Shown: positions 1 to 10,333 of the stretch, in pieces
Layout of the letters: the number at the start of each line of letters is the position of its first letter
Numbering within the stretch: the stretch's first letter is position 1
DNA from: Nemertoderma westbladi
Lineage: Eukaryota; Xenacoelomorpha; Nemertodermatida; Nemertodermatidae
Length of the DNA: 37,046 nt
Direction: 5' to 3'
NCBI GenBank assembly: GCA_032718475.1
Contig: JAUCBJ010004660.1
Span: 1 to 37,046 of the forward strand
Made by a program: the position numbers and the translations under genes
The notes under the pieces: model-generated
Seen by the model: the letters and a program-made list of their open reading frames with translations, nothing else
Databases searched by the model: none
Told to the model about the DNA's origin: nothing

Positions 1-1076
1 AAGACAATAGAATTTTAGGAAAAGTCATAAAATTTCAGATTCCCAACTGCGTTTGTTTCAGAATTATATGAAAAAAAACCACGGGGAGGGGGTCATATTG
101 ACCCCCACCCCCCCGGGTTTATTAGGGTTAAAAAGGGTCAATCTGACCTGCGTGAAGAACTTAAATCTGCAATCTACCGACTGTCGACCTCTAATCATAC
201 GCTTCTTTGGCCACGGTGCCCGACTTAAGGCACTTAAAACGAAGAAGCTACTCGATATATTCCAGATATATTCCTATTTCACTTCAAACTGAGTGATTCT
301 TGTGAAAATTTCCGATAAAGATGCACCCATGCTTCGTATCGTATCTCGGATAGATCTTGTTAAACTTCAAGAGTCCATCAGATGTACCGGTACTAGCAAA
401 GCTCCTGAGCCTGGCCAATCGGCTAATAAGGTTCCGGTAGTCAAAGAAACTTCAAAGGTCTTTCTCGCCATCTCTACCGGTACTAAACAAAGAATGATTA
501 CTCGACACTCTGCCCCCTGACAGACGAGAACATTTCGTATATTACCTAATAAGCTAATTCAGCTATTATCACCAGATGGTTTGTACTACACAATAATACA
601 GTATGATATTGTGTTTTTGATTTAACTACTGCTAATGCTAGCCTGCGCATTTCTATGAAGGTTGGTAACTATATATGTATATTAAGTATTAAGATTCCTA
701 ATAAGGTAATATATGCATTGGGTTGGCCCAGAAAAGTATACCTTTGTTGTGAATGGTTATTACTGTTTTATTATTATCATTTTTTATTTCTTTAAAGTTC
801 GTGTAAGTTATCTTTTGGTAAACTAAGCAGTTAATGGCTACTTTCTCCATAAACAAAACTTCATTCAATTTACTAATTTAGTTCAAATATCTCTGGCAAA
901 TCAGCATAATATTAATTATATCCTTTAAATTTGTACTAAATTTTAATTGAATGACGGTGCAAAGGATGTGCGTGTATTAATGTAATTAAGTAATAATTTT
1001 ATTATGTATAGAACTATACAGAATAATTTTGACCTACCGGTAAATTCTCAATATCCTAGTAGATACAATAGGTATG
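1..1076. other. AT-rich segment without a recognised gene
   Basis: Two short adjacent open frames on the plus strand (53-292 and 293-520) encode basic stretches that match no family I can name. They use different frames and lack a continuous domain, so they could be remnants of a LINE ORF1 or chance. From 520 to 1076 the DNA is AT-rich and I see no gene, tandem repeat or terminal inverted repeat. Confidence 0.4.
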
Positions 1077-1106
1077 GCAATACGAATTCACATTCACATG
1101 TCTCCT

Positions 1107-1130
1107 CCCCCCCCCCCCCCCCCCCCCCCC
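1107..1130 (+). repeat. Poly-C tract (24 nt)
   Basis: An uninterrupted run of 24 C residues lies at the left edge of the duplicated unit. The counterpart in copy 2 (about 10655-10681) is a shorter, T-interrupted C tract, as expected for slippage after duplication. Confidence 0.95.
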
Positions 1131-1146
1131 TTCCCACTTCCTCTCT

Positions 1147-1437
1147 ACACTTCCTGTGTGCTGCGACTTTTGCTACAGTATATTTCAGCCTAGTGATAAC
1201 ATTTTTTGCTGTCACCATTGCAACAATGATTTTCATGTACAATGCGGGAGTTTCCTTACCATCAATGAATATAACACTAGACATAATAAATCTACTTGGT
1301 GTATATTTTGTTACTGTTCTATTTTTCCTTTCTCTACTATCCCAGACAATGACGATGATATTTTTTCAAACAGTGATAATTCAAGTTTTCGAAACGAAGG
1401 GAATTTTAATAGTTCAGTGGACGACTTTTTTTAAATC
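1147..1437 (+). pseudogene. LINE ORF2 N-terminus with PHD-like zinc finger (copy A)
   Basis: The frame through 1156-1434 shows a C4HC3 pattern typical of a PHD finger: CDFC, then CHHC about 13 residues later, H in DFHVQC, and a final WCIFC. An acidic, Asn/Ser-rich linker follows (IPDNDDDIFSNSD). In Jockey/CR1-like LINEs of invertebrates and cnidarians a PHD finger can precede the endonuclease in ORF2, and the continuation at 3210 fits that. The frame ends in VDDFF and a stop where the RTE-like element begins, so this exon-like piece is cut off from its endonuclease. No convincing ATG is visible; the frame is open upstream to the poly-C tract. The family name is inferred. Confidence 0.65.
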
Positions 1438-1449
1438 CGTGTTAGTTTA

Positions 1450-3209
1450 TTAAACAATCAGGACTTACCTGGCAAACTGTGAATGAGGTATCTGGTCGGA
1501 AAAGTTGTGCAAAGGGGCGCCTCAAAGCCGATAGTCCCGAAGAACGTGTGGGGAAGTGGAAAAATCACTTCAGCAACTTGCTTGGGCAGCCACCAAACAT
1601 CGAGGTCAGCCCTACAAGGAAAATATATGACAAGACACAGGAGACTGTCAGGAGACTGATATAGAGACAGGGGACTTCACACCTGCCGAACTCCAAAGAA
1701 GCATTAAAAGCATGTCCAATAATAAAGCGAGTGGGATTAGATGAAATTCCAGCGGAAATATGGAAAACCAGGAGTGCTAAACAGACCCATTATTGAATGT
1801 TTGCAACTAGATGTTAAAAGGGGAAAAGCCTCCACCAATTTGGACTAAAGGTCAACTAAAGCCTCTCCCAAAGAAAGGAGACCTCGGCATATCAACCAAA
1901 CTATCGTGGGATCTGTCTGCTTGTGGTAGCTGCCAAAATATACAATAAAATGATTCTATATAGGATTAGGCCTCCCCTAGAGAAACTACTGCGTAAGAGC
2001 CAAAACGGAATTCGACCAAGAAGATCAACAATAGAACAGATACTTGCACTACGGAGACTGATTGAAGGAATTAAGTCAAAGAATCGAATTAAGTCAAAGA
2101 ATCTCCCCGCAGTCATGACTTTTGTGGACTTCAAGAAGGCATTCGACTCCAACCATAGAGGGAAAATGCTTGAGATCCTAAGAGCTTATGGAATACTAGA
2201 TGTAATCGTTGCTGGCATTGGATTGTTATATTGTGACACAGAAGCACAGGTACTCTCACCAGATGGTGAAACTGAGTTTTTCTCAATCCTGGCTGGCGTA
2301 CTGCAAGGTGACACATTAGCACCATTACTATTTGTAATTGTACTGGATTTACTCAATGAGGACGGCCATAAAGGGTGAAGATCTGGGATTCACACTTCAA
2401 TAACGCAGAAGTCGTAGATATCCGGCAACTACAGTCACAGACACCGACTTTGCGGATGACATCGGCCTGCTCTCTAATACGCTAGCAGATGCACAGCTTC
2501 TACTGAATAAAGTGGAGAGCGCTGCTAAGGAGGTTAGATTACATATAAATGCTACCAAGACCGAATTCATGACTTTTAATGTTGATGGAAACTTGACAAC
2601 CATTGATAATAATCAACTAAGGAAGGTTGACGACTTCCAGTACCTAGGATCATGGATAGAGAGTAGCAAAAAGGACATAGAAGTCAGGAAAGCAAAGGCT
2701 TGGGTAGCTCTATCAAAAATGGATACCATCTGGAAATCAGATCTCCACAGGCACTTGAAGGACTAAGTTCTTTCGAGCCACAGTGGGAAAGTGTATTTTT
2801 ATACGGGGGTGAGACCTGGACACTGACTAAATCACTTGAACAACGAATTGATGGTTGCTACACAAGACTACTAAGGGAAGCCCTCAACATCAGCTGGAGA
2901 CAACACATGACAAATGCCGAGCTTTATGGTACAATACCACCTGTATCAACCACCCTCCGTGAACGCAGATTAAGATTCTTTGGGCACTGCTGGCGAAGTA
3001 AAGACGAGGTCATACCAGATCTACTTTTCTGGCAACCAACTCATGGAAAGCGTAGTCGTGGACGACCGGCCATTACATATATAGATCAACTTGAAAGGGA
3101 TACTGAACTTGGGAGAATCAAAATTGCGACAACTATGGAGAATCGGGAAGCCTGGAAGGATCTCATTTCCACTATCCGAGTTCGCTCGACTTAGTAGTAG
3201 TGGTAGTCG
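1450..3209 (+). pseudogene. RTE-like LINE, 5'-truncated, nested (copy A)
   Basis: Broken frames encode, in order: the pre-RT segment (NEVSGRKSCAKG, then EERVGKWKNHFSNLLG, 1479-1664), the palm (VDFKKAFDS and GVLQGDTLAPLLF, 1923-2378), TDFADD near 2445, and a C-terminal region ending RRLRFFGHCWR and GKRSRGRPA (2700-3194). These are typical of RTE-group endonuclease/reverse transcriptases. The endonuclease is absent, so the element is 5'-truncated as LINE insertions often are. The 3' end runs into a TAG/GTAG microsatellite at 3191-3207, the usual RTE tail. Several frameshifts break the frame (for example near 1735, 2378 and 2765). The copy at 10995-12740 is better preserved. The element sits inside the PHD-LINE ORF2. 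Confidence 0.8.
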
Positions 3210-3965
3210 GATCCAGATCAAAATCTAATAAATTCTGTATTTTCAGGTGGGTACTACAACGAACTCAAATTTGACCAAGAATTGCCTCAACGACTCTATG
3301 AGTATTTTTAATTTAAATATAAGCAGCCTATCGCATAACTTTTCTGTTTTTACTGACTACCTAATTGCTCTAAAATCGAAACTTGATATATTGTGTATTT
3401 CTAAAACTTTCCTTACAAGAGATGATTCACTTGAAAAATTATCCATTAATGGCTATCAAATGCCAATCTGTGATTTTCGCGAAGTTGGCCAGCTTTACAG
3501 AGGTGGCACTGCGATTTATGTTAGAGATGAACTCAAACGAATTGAACGCAATGACCTTAAAATGAATGGCCCATAAAACACTTGGATAGAAATTAAACGC
3601 CCTCGACTACTGAAACCTTTAATAGTAGGTTGGGTATATCGAAATGAGAAAGTAAAAATGGATAAATTTACAGATGCTCTTGACTCTACGATTTCATTAT
3701 TATCCCATAACAATTATGGTGTAGTTTTGCTCTGGATTTTAATATTAATCTTCTCAAAATAAACAACGTTTTTAAAAATTATTTAAATATTTTGCACTCC
3801 AACGCTTTTATTCAAACTATAAAAAACCCCACGAGAATAACTAAGTTTTCAAAAACACTTATAGATCATATATCTACTAATATCACAACGGCAGTATGCA
3901 ACGCTGGTCATTTACTCACAGAAATTGGCTCCACGGACCACCTACCAACTTTTTTAGTGTAAACA
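3210..3965 (+). pseudogene. LINE ORF2 endonuclease segment (copy A)
   Basis: Directly after the RTE tail the host LINE resumes with DPDQNLINSVFSGGYYNEL, the linker that precedes the endonuclease in this LINE group. After a frameshift near 3290 it continues as SMSIFNLNISSLSHNF (3300-3345), LDILCISKTFL and RGGTAIYV (3247-3573). The distal part survives in other frames: FNINLLKINNVF near 3745, PTRITKFSKTLIDHI near 3830 and a GSTDHLPTF element near 3935, equivalent to the SDH motif of AP-type endonucleases. Frameshifts and stops make it non-functional. The usual role of this domain is nicking target DNA before reverse transcription. Confidence 0.75.
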
Positions 3966-4101
3966 AAATATTCATCGTATTTTAAACAAAATAAATCGAA
4001 AATAACACCTATGATTATTCAAAGTTTAATTTGCCCTTATTCCAAAATAGTCTGCTAAATAATCAATTGCTGGTCTTACGATAATCTTCAATTAAACCCT
4101 A

Positions 4102-5595
4102 ATGATAAATTCAACACGTTTTGTGATAATTTTGAAGATATTTCACCTTCCGCTGAAAACTGTGTCCAAGAAACTTATTCCGCGAAAGCCTTGGCTAACA
4201 ACCTCTTTATTTAAATGTGTGCTCAATAAAAATAAGTTATATGCAATCTACGTTGCAAGACCCACACAAGGAAATCATTCTACCTATAAACAGTATAGGA
4301 ATAAACTAACCACACTTCTTCGAATGGCAGAAATTATTATTATAGTAGAGAGTTTGAAAATAATAAAACAAATATTCAAAAAACTTGGAAAACCATAAAC
4401 ACAGCTCCTAAGCAACTTGTAATTAAGAATACGATAATAGCCAGACAATTATTACAGAGAGCCCCTTAGCATTGCAGAAGAATTTAATAATTTTTTCTTA
4501 ATATTTTTTTTAATAATTTAGATTATCTGAACAAATTCCACATTCGTCCCGATCTCCTACAAGATATATTACATAAAAAACAACATAAATCTTTCTCACT
4601 TATTGAAACTACACCAGTTGAGGTTCATTACTATTTACTGCATTTAAAAGAGGACTCTGCTTCAAACGACCCATTTCCAGTTAAATTAGTTAAATTATTA
4701 TGTTATAATATTAGAGCTGGAACTTTCGCAGACACACTAAAGCAGGCCAAAGTTATACCCGCATACAAATGCAATGATCAACGTAGTACATTCAGTTATT
4801 GTCCGATTTCTCTCGATTTTTAGTAAAAATTTTGAACAATCATTAATTCCAAGTTGGTATCATATCTTGAATATACTTCTAAACTTACTTCTAATCAATA
4901 TGGATTTAGAAAGAAGCATACTACGACGGAGGCTATTTTACAGACCGTATAAAAACTTAGGGCAGCACTTGATTCTATGGACTCAGCCTGTGTGGTATAG
5001 GGCCTATATAGATATTAGAAAGGCATTTGATACGCTGGATCATGCGATACTATTAAAAAAACTAGAGTGTTACGGTATAAGAGGAGTTCCACACAATCTA
5101 TTTACTAACTATTTAACTAAACGTACACAATGTGTTTCGATAGGTAATAATCTGTCAACAGATACTTCAATTTTGTGTGGAGTACCTCAGGGCTCAATCC
5201 TAGGTCCATTGCTGTTTCTTTTATACATTAATGACGAACCCCAATGTAGTAAATTCATACCAACCCTTTTTGCGGACGACACATCACTCATGTTACAATC
5301 AAATAATATAAATGATCTTATTACTTCTGTTAATTCAAATTTAATTTCCATTTCCGACTGGCTAATTGATAACAAACTTTCATTAAATGTAGACAAAACA
5401 GATTACACAATATTTAGTAATACATTAAATTTAGGTTCCTTACCACCGATTGAAATTAATGACAATATAATTAAGAAAGCAGATAGTGCAAAGTATTTAG
5501 GAATCCTAATAGATAAATCTTTAAATTTTAGAACACATATATACAATTTATGTATATATAAAAAAAATATCAAAATCAGGAGGTATTTTTTATAG
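4102..5595 (+). pseudogene. Jockey/CR1-like LINE reverse transcriptase
   Basis: The fragment at 4102-4398 is the endonuclease-RT connector (KPWLTTSLF, NKNKLYAIYV). Positions 4550-4800 encode the start of the RT fingers. The main frame, 4774-5595, contains YIDIRKAFDTLDHAILLKKL, GVPQGSILGPLLFLLYIND, and TLFADDTSLML with the catalytic FADD (near 5270). LSLNVDKT and AKYLGILID follow as the later palm/thumb motifs. A typical RT motif GFRKKHTTTEA is visible in another frame near 4900, so the frame is broken between 4860 and 4990. This stretch is contiguous with the endonuclease upstream and the C-terminal segment downstream. RT motifs are certain; the Jockey/CR1 assignment rests on motif wording. 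Confidence 0.85.
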
Positions 5596-5672
5596 ATTGC
5601 GGCATGTATTTCCTCTGAATATTCTTTGTATATTATTATTTTCTTGGATTTACCCATAATATTAATTACGGA

Positions 5673-6206
5673 TTGATTGTTTGGGGAAGTACATATCCAT
5701 CTATTATAAGACCTTTACGTATAAAAATTAATCAAATAATGAGGGTAATGACATTTAGCCACTTTCAAGAATCATCCTTACCAATATACCGAAAGTTAAA
5801 TATCTTACCCATCGACTGTTTATATAAAATTCAAGTATGTAAAGTAATGTTTGATATTAGCAACAATATTTCAACCTCATTGTCACATTTATTTACCAAA
5901 TTTTCCGCAATTCATAATTATAATTCCCGCGCAGCATCTTCCGAAATTGTTGTCCAACCGCAAGTTCGTCTCAATGTAGCTCAACAATCATTTGCAATGC
6001 AAGGCCCCTTAATTTGGAAATCTTTAGGTAGTAATATAAGAAAAATAACAAGTAAATGTATTTTATTACGAAAAGTTTTTTTTTTATTTTTCTTTTGTCT
6101 TTACCTTTATTTAAATTCAAATTTTGATAGTAAACTATACCTTATTAGTGCGATCAATGTTGCAGCAATACAATATTACTGTTTAATTTACTTTAATTTA
6201 AAGTAA
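5673..6206 (+). pseudogene. LINE ORF2 C-terminal region
   Basis: The frame continues the same LINE after a break at 5596-5672. It has the C-terminal signature of Jockey/CR1-group ORF2: IVWGSTYPS, then a region with PIYRKLNILPID, YKIQVCKVMFDI, HNYNSRAAS and FAMQGPLIWKSLGSNI. The last residues are low-complexity and run past the usual end of the family, which suggests decay near the stop. No poly-A or microsatellite tail follows. The sequence passes into the degenerate CCHC gene at about 6225. Confidence 0.75.
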
Positions 6207-6671
6207 GTCACACCACTCTGCAGTCTACAGGGATCTACAAAACGATTTTAGACCAATGGAGAACATCCTATACCCCTTTGTAGAGACCCTGTTGGTTGCT
6301 CCATGGTCAGAAGGACGAGGATTCTTCAGGAGAATGTATACAGAAACTGCTGGAGGAATGAGTGAGGGCCAAAGAACCTCTATTGGACATCTAGCCTTTC
6401 GAGAGTATGGGGAGAACTTCAAAGTTATTCCCTTCTTAAACTGCTTCAACCCTCTCAGATATCTAAAGGTTTATGGAGATCAATATTTCGTCTGTTTTTT
6501 TGGACCACTGACTGCTCCCGGTGCAGTCTATAGTTGTATGAGTATCCCCTCAGACCATCTTTAGCCATTTACGCCATCTTCGAGAACACTGCACTATCTG
6601 GTTGGTTAGCGAATGTGTGTAGCCGAACTATTCCCTCACATCCTCTCATTCTTGGAACCAAAAAGAACCAA

Positions 6672-6780
6672 GCATCCCTAGTTATGAGTTAATCAAGAAA
6701 GTGGGTGAATGTATTTCTACACGTTATGTTCGCAAATATCTCAGAAGTTTAAATCCTAATCATATCAATACCTACGACTT
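6672..6780 (+). repeat. 109-bp direct repeat, first copy
   Basis: This segment is nearly identical to 7354-7461. The first copy reads openly (SYELIKKVGECIS then YVRKYLRSLNPNH), while the second has a frameshift after KCIS. It lies out of order relative to the related BEL gene, so it is probably a local duplication or a remnant of a second copy. Confidence 0.85.
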
Positions 6781-7353
6781 TTAATATTGGTGGAGACATG
6801 ATTCCCAATATCAGACTTACATCCTTGGAAGATGAACACATATGTCTGGAATCAGATGTAATCCAAACTTCTGGGCCAAGATATAATGATGCTGATAATT
6901 TAATTGGATGGTATCAAGGACCACAACAACTTACAATAGATGAGTATCGATATGCAGGTTTTGTCACCTAAAACCATTACCTGCTTTCCACCTCTAGGGA
7001 CCATACCACGCCCAAAGAATCCAGCAAACTTTGTCTCTACTTCAAAGATCTTCCCCATATAGAAATTTACTGTGCTTATTGTTGAGTTTATAATCAACAC
7101 ATATTCTCTGTCTGCCCCCAGTTTATGACTCAATGCCAACAATGTCAATTTAAGGGACACTCTAGCTGGGATTGTCCATTCGGCAAAAATATCGAAAGCA
7201 TAGGAGACTTGATTATGCTCAGATAAATCTGATCTTGGGATGCTTGCGCAGATCTACACAGCGAGTTTCGGCATCGATACTGCCCTGGATGAGCTTATGA
7301 AGGAGTATATGCCTTTCATCCCTACCTCTTTCCCCATCTAGTTCAATGAACTC

Positions 7354-7461
7354 GCATCCCTAGTTATGAGTTATTCAAGAAAGTGGGCAAATGTATTTCT
7401 AACGTTATATTTGCAAATATCTCAGAAGTTTAAACCCTAATCATATCAATACCTACGACTT
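7354..7461 (+). repeat. 109-bp direct repeat, second copy
   Basis: This is the second copy of 6672-6780, 573 bp downstream. It lies in the position expected from the related BEL gene, after the zinc knuckles. A one-base loss breaks the frame. Confidence 0.85.
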
Positions 7462-7746
7462 AAAATGCTATTTGTCGAGATTCAGAATATGGTGAAGCAT
7501 TTCGTTAATGAACATCCCAAACTACAAGAGGTGAAGCGACGACTGTCGAGCGAGAGAAAGAGAGGTGGAGAATATCGTACGAACTCGAAAGTTCATATCA
7601 ACTCACTGCCCCTTAGCGACTGCAACCCAAACGACCAGTACAGGCTGCTGTATTGAAACACGACCTAAGCATTGTGTCATAAGGTAATATTGTAAGAGTT
7701 TGGACTGTTAGCGAATCTATTACGCTATGCATTTCCAACCAATAAA

Positions 7747-8515
7747 TGGGAGGAGCCAATTTATCAATCGGCTAAGGTATTTTAAAGGCAGTTTAAAGAA
7801 CGCTTTAAAGACCTGCTGAACCCACCTGGGACCCCAGAAACCCCGCAGTTTGATACCGAGTCTACATGGAAGACATCTTCTTCCCATTCTCGGAAGAAGA
7901 TTTAGCTGAGTCTATGGCTTCATTGAAACTGAATAAAGGGTATATAGGAATTTCGCCAGGGGTGTTCTGTTCCCTACTAGGATCTTGGTTATTGTTCTTC
8001 CTTTCAATATTCAATATCTTCTTTCAGAAAGGATGCCTACCAATATCGTGTTCACTTACTAAGATGGTTGCGTTATATATACGCTTTGGTAACAAACGTT
8101 TGTATGATGACTATAGGGGTCTAAGCCTGTTAACTACTCTTGCAAAAATATTTGATCTAATGTTGTGCCATAGGTTAAGTAAGTGATATAAACCGGACAA
8201 AATCAAGCCAGTGGACAACCTGGGAATTTTGTCTCTACGTTTATTATGTGATTTGGCAATTTATAGGAAAGTAAAACTTTACGTATTATTCGTTGATTTT
8301 AGAAAAGCGTATGACTTGGTTCCGAGAGATCTCATGTTAAATCACCTAAAGAGTGTAGGATGTGGTAAATTAATGTTAAAGTCACTCAGGTCTCTCTACT
8401 CGTCTACTATTGGTATATTTAAATCGATCTGTATAATATGTTCTATTGGTGTTAGACAGGGTGCTCCTGCCTCAGTTTTTTTATATTTGGTCTCAATGAT
8501 AAAATATAATGCGGT
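7747..8515 (+). pseudogene. L1-like LINE reverse transcriptase, N-terminal half
   Basis: Frames encode the pre-RT and fingers region: FKERFKDLLNPPGTPETP (7792-7845), FSEEDLAESMASLKLNKG (7881-7940), SLTKMVALY and YRGLSLLTTLAKIFD (to 8186). Then come the palm motif A, LYVLFVDFRKAYDLVPRDL, and motif B, SIGVRQGAPASVF (8211-8512). It ends at LVSMIKYNAV, before the catalytic DD motif. The minus-strand fragment at 17997-17746 overlaps exactly there and carries the next part, so both come from one LINE family. A stop at 8184 and an internal loss near 8485 show decay. No endonuclease lies upstream. Confidence 0.75.
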
Positions 8516-8519
8516 ATAC

Positions 8520-9507
8520 TGCTGGACCGATGTACTGGTACTACTAATACTGTCATATGGTGTGTTAGTATACCTTCTGCTGTACTGCTGCCCTCAGTCT
8601 CTACTAAAAAATACTAAATCACCACTAACAAGTGGTGGACAGCAAAGAAACTTGAGATACCTAATCCACTAACTGGAAGCGTATTAACAGTCCCTAATCT
8701 ACCTACAGTATAAAGATAAATGAAACACACATATCTCCCAAAGTAGCTCCATTAACACACAAAGATCTAAAAACTGCACTCGCAAGTCTGAAAGATGATC
8801 TCCTGGGGGAAATTAAATCCCTCAGAGGATAAATCCGATCGTTAAAAGCCAACCATGAAACGGAAGTTAAATCCCTTCACACTGAGATCGAAGCCCTACA
8901 CAAGAGAAGCGATGACCTCGCCCAATACATGCGCCAGTCGCACATCATAATACACCAGTCCTTCCAAGGAGACTTCTAATCCGGAAAAATTTCGAAACAT
9001 TATCCATAATCTCATTAAGCGCTTGGGGATTTCATTTGATTGCGACGATGTTTTCCATAGAATTGGAATAACCAAACCCAGCAAGATCCTCTGGTTCGAC
9101 ACCAAGCCATCAGAACTCACCTCCAATTGTGGTCAAGTTATATTGCCACTCAAATCGAACCATTGCAATTCGTAACAGATTCGAAATTTTGCTTGCTTAT
9201 GTCACACCTTAATTCCATAAGATTGTGCTGGTTATGCGACATCAAATACCTAAAAAAGAAGAAATCGATCCACCCCGCATTCTCCCATAATGGGGAAGTC
9301 ACAGAAGAGGAGAAACCACGGCGAGTCAGTTCATCCGCTGATGTGGAAGTTCTGAAAGAGAAGTTCAGCTCGCCTCGCTCTCGCACAAAGACGAATCTTC
9401 TGGATAAACCAATGCGAACCCGATCCGTGACGAATGATATATCGATTGTCGGGGAAACCGACGACAGTGCCGCTGTCTGGAGTGCTGGCAGCACCGACAA
9501 TCCTTGA
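8520..9507 (+). pseudogene. LINE ORF1 remnant: coiled coil plus RNA-binding region (copy B)
   Basis: Frames show an N-terminal stretch (LEIPNPLTGSVLTVPNLPTV near 8660) and then a coiled coil (8770-8940: LKTALASLKDDLLGEIKSL, stop, IRSLKANHETEVKSL and LHTEIEALHKRSDDLAQ). Next is an RRM-like segment (FRNIIHNLIKRLGISFD, VFHRIGITKPSKILW; 8985-9100). A basic C-terminal frame is intact at 9127-9507 (DVEVLKEKFSSPRSRTK). Coiled coil plus RNA-binding domain is the usual layout of LINE ORF1p, which coats the element RNA. It is broken by an in-frame stop and at least two frameshifts. The ORF2 PHD frame lies 450 bp downstream, so this is probably ORF1 of that LINE. Confidence 0.6.
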
Positions 9508-9958
9508 GAAACTACCTAGCTTACAATCTATAGATATCAGATAGAAATAAGTTACATGCAATTATTTTTATTAATCCTACAGTGAAACTAAACGGAACCA
9601 CGAAATAGTGTATACTATTTTCAGATATATCTGAAAATCCGAACGTGTTTAACTGTTTAATTTCGCCTGATTTTCCTCATTGTAATTTGCGCAAACTTAT
9701 TATATTTCTCTTCTTTCTTTCTTTGTCAATGATTAAGCAGATTATGTACTACTAATATTTAGTTATACTGTATATTCGATATAGTATGTTGTATTTATCT
9801 ACTCCCATATCCAAGTAGCAAAGTATAATGGTAATATGACTGACACACCATGGTGCAAGTTATTAGTTTATAAAGTAAGTTTTTTTCTCGACTGAGGTAG
9901 TCCTACCTCCTCGCATATTTAGGACCCCCTGATTTATTATACCTGATTACTATTCCCT
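9508..9958 (+). other. Spacer between LINE ORF1 and ORF2 (copy B)
   Basis: This is AT-rich noncoding DNA repeated almost unchanged at 14651-15100. I see no promoter or structural RNA motif in it. Its position suggests the intergenic spacer of the PHD-LINE. Confidence 0.5.
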
Positions 9959-10141
9959 ATGAGTCTTTCCAACCTAGTAAGATGCCATTTTTGTTTTGTC
10001 CCTATCTTAAATAATGAACCCAAACTCAACTGTGTTATCTGCAATAATATTTACCACGTCCCCTGTGGAACTCATTTAAATATCCAAAATATACTAAATA
10101 AACCTGATAACATTTATTACACCCTATGCTGTGTGACTTGA
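9959..10141 (+). pseudogene. PHD-like zinc finger, LINE ORF2 start (copy B)
   Basis: From the ATG at 9959 the 60-residue frame shows RCHFC, then C-x2-C in LNCVIC and H-x2-C in IYHVPC. This is the first six ligands of a C4HC3 finger. The last Cys pair is not in frame; a shifted frame at about 10130-10155 gives NCAKC, so a frameshift is likely. The layout matches the copy A finger, but the sequence is a different subfamily. It follows the ORF1 remnant, consistent with the start of ORF2. A small LTR follows immediately. Confidence 0.6.
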
Positions 10142-10152
10142 ATTGTGCCAAA

Positions 10153-10319
10153 TGTTATAAGGCATGGCCTAATATATATATATTCTCAGTGTGTAATATT
10201 TTGGTGGAGGTTGTCCGGTACCGTACCGGTACCGGTACGGTTGTTCAGACTATTGTGTGTTGTCAGTTGTATCATAACTGTCAGTAGTTGTTGAAGTTAT
10301 TATCAGAGAGTTTTTAACA
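10153..10319 (+). mobile_element. Short LTR (167 bp), first copy
   Basis: The segment begins TGTTA and ends TAACA, the inverted TG...CA ends of an LTR. One base after it lies TGGTAGCAGAGCG, which fits a primer binding site for initiator Met-tRNA. The length and this primer are usual for small Ty1/copia-type elements. A 22-bp perfect palindrome lies inside (10220-10241). Only about 25 bp of internal sequence remain before the end of the duplicated unit. No coding part of the element is present, so the family is inferred. Confidence 0.5.
10220..10241. repeat. Perfect 22-bp palindrome in the short LTR
   Basis: Each half is ACCGTACCGGT or its complement ACCGGTACGGT, with no spacer. It is preserved in the second copy at 15362-15383. 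It may be a regulatory protein site or a cruciform. Confidence 0.9.
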
Positions 10320-10320
10320 A

Positions 10321-10333
10321 TGGTAGCAGAGCG
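10321..10333 (+). promoter_or_regulatory. Primer binding site, Met-tRNA type
   Basis: TGGTAGCAGAGCG begins one base after the LTR end. It is complementary to the 3' end expected of initiator Met-tRNA (ending in CCA). The match is from knowledge of the tRNA, not from an alignment. Confidence 0.5.

Larger units (their letters stand above)
6225..7656 (+). pseudogene. Degenerate CCHC zinc-knuckle gene, relative of the BEL extra gene
   Basis: Scattered frames align in order with the protein encoded at 22998-21260 on the other strand. The open frame 6256-6564 has GRGFFRRMYTETAGG where the other has RAGFSIFRDVYLRCAGS. Near 6800 NIRLTSLEDEHICL parallels EIRQLEATDAIVCI. Near 7110-7180 CAYC, then FMTQCQQCQFKGHSSWDC, parallels CGWC and FMAQCTYCNIKGHRASEC. 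Near 6672-6780 SYELIKKVG and YVRKYLRSLNPNHINTYDF parallel YDELIEVV and VVREYLLQIHPDNKNTWNF. The frame is broken many times. A 109-bp part is present twice. What it originally belonged to is unknown: a LINE ORF1, or the tail of another BEL-like element. Confidence 0.6.

Noticed and set aside
1048-1284. A minus-strand protein with a poly-Gly run
   Set aside because: It is antisense to the PHD segment, and the Gly run is the poly-C tract read on the other strand.
1004-1453. A membrane protein from the hydrophobic 149-codon frame (also at 10652-11005)
   Set aside because: It is the shifted frame of the PHD finger segment, and the Pro run comes from the poly-C tract.
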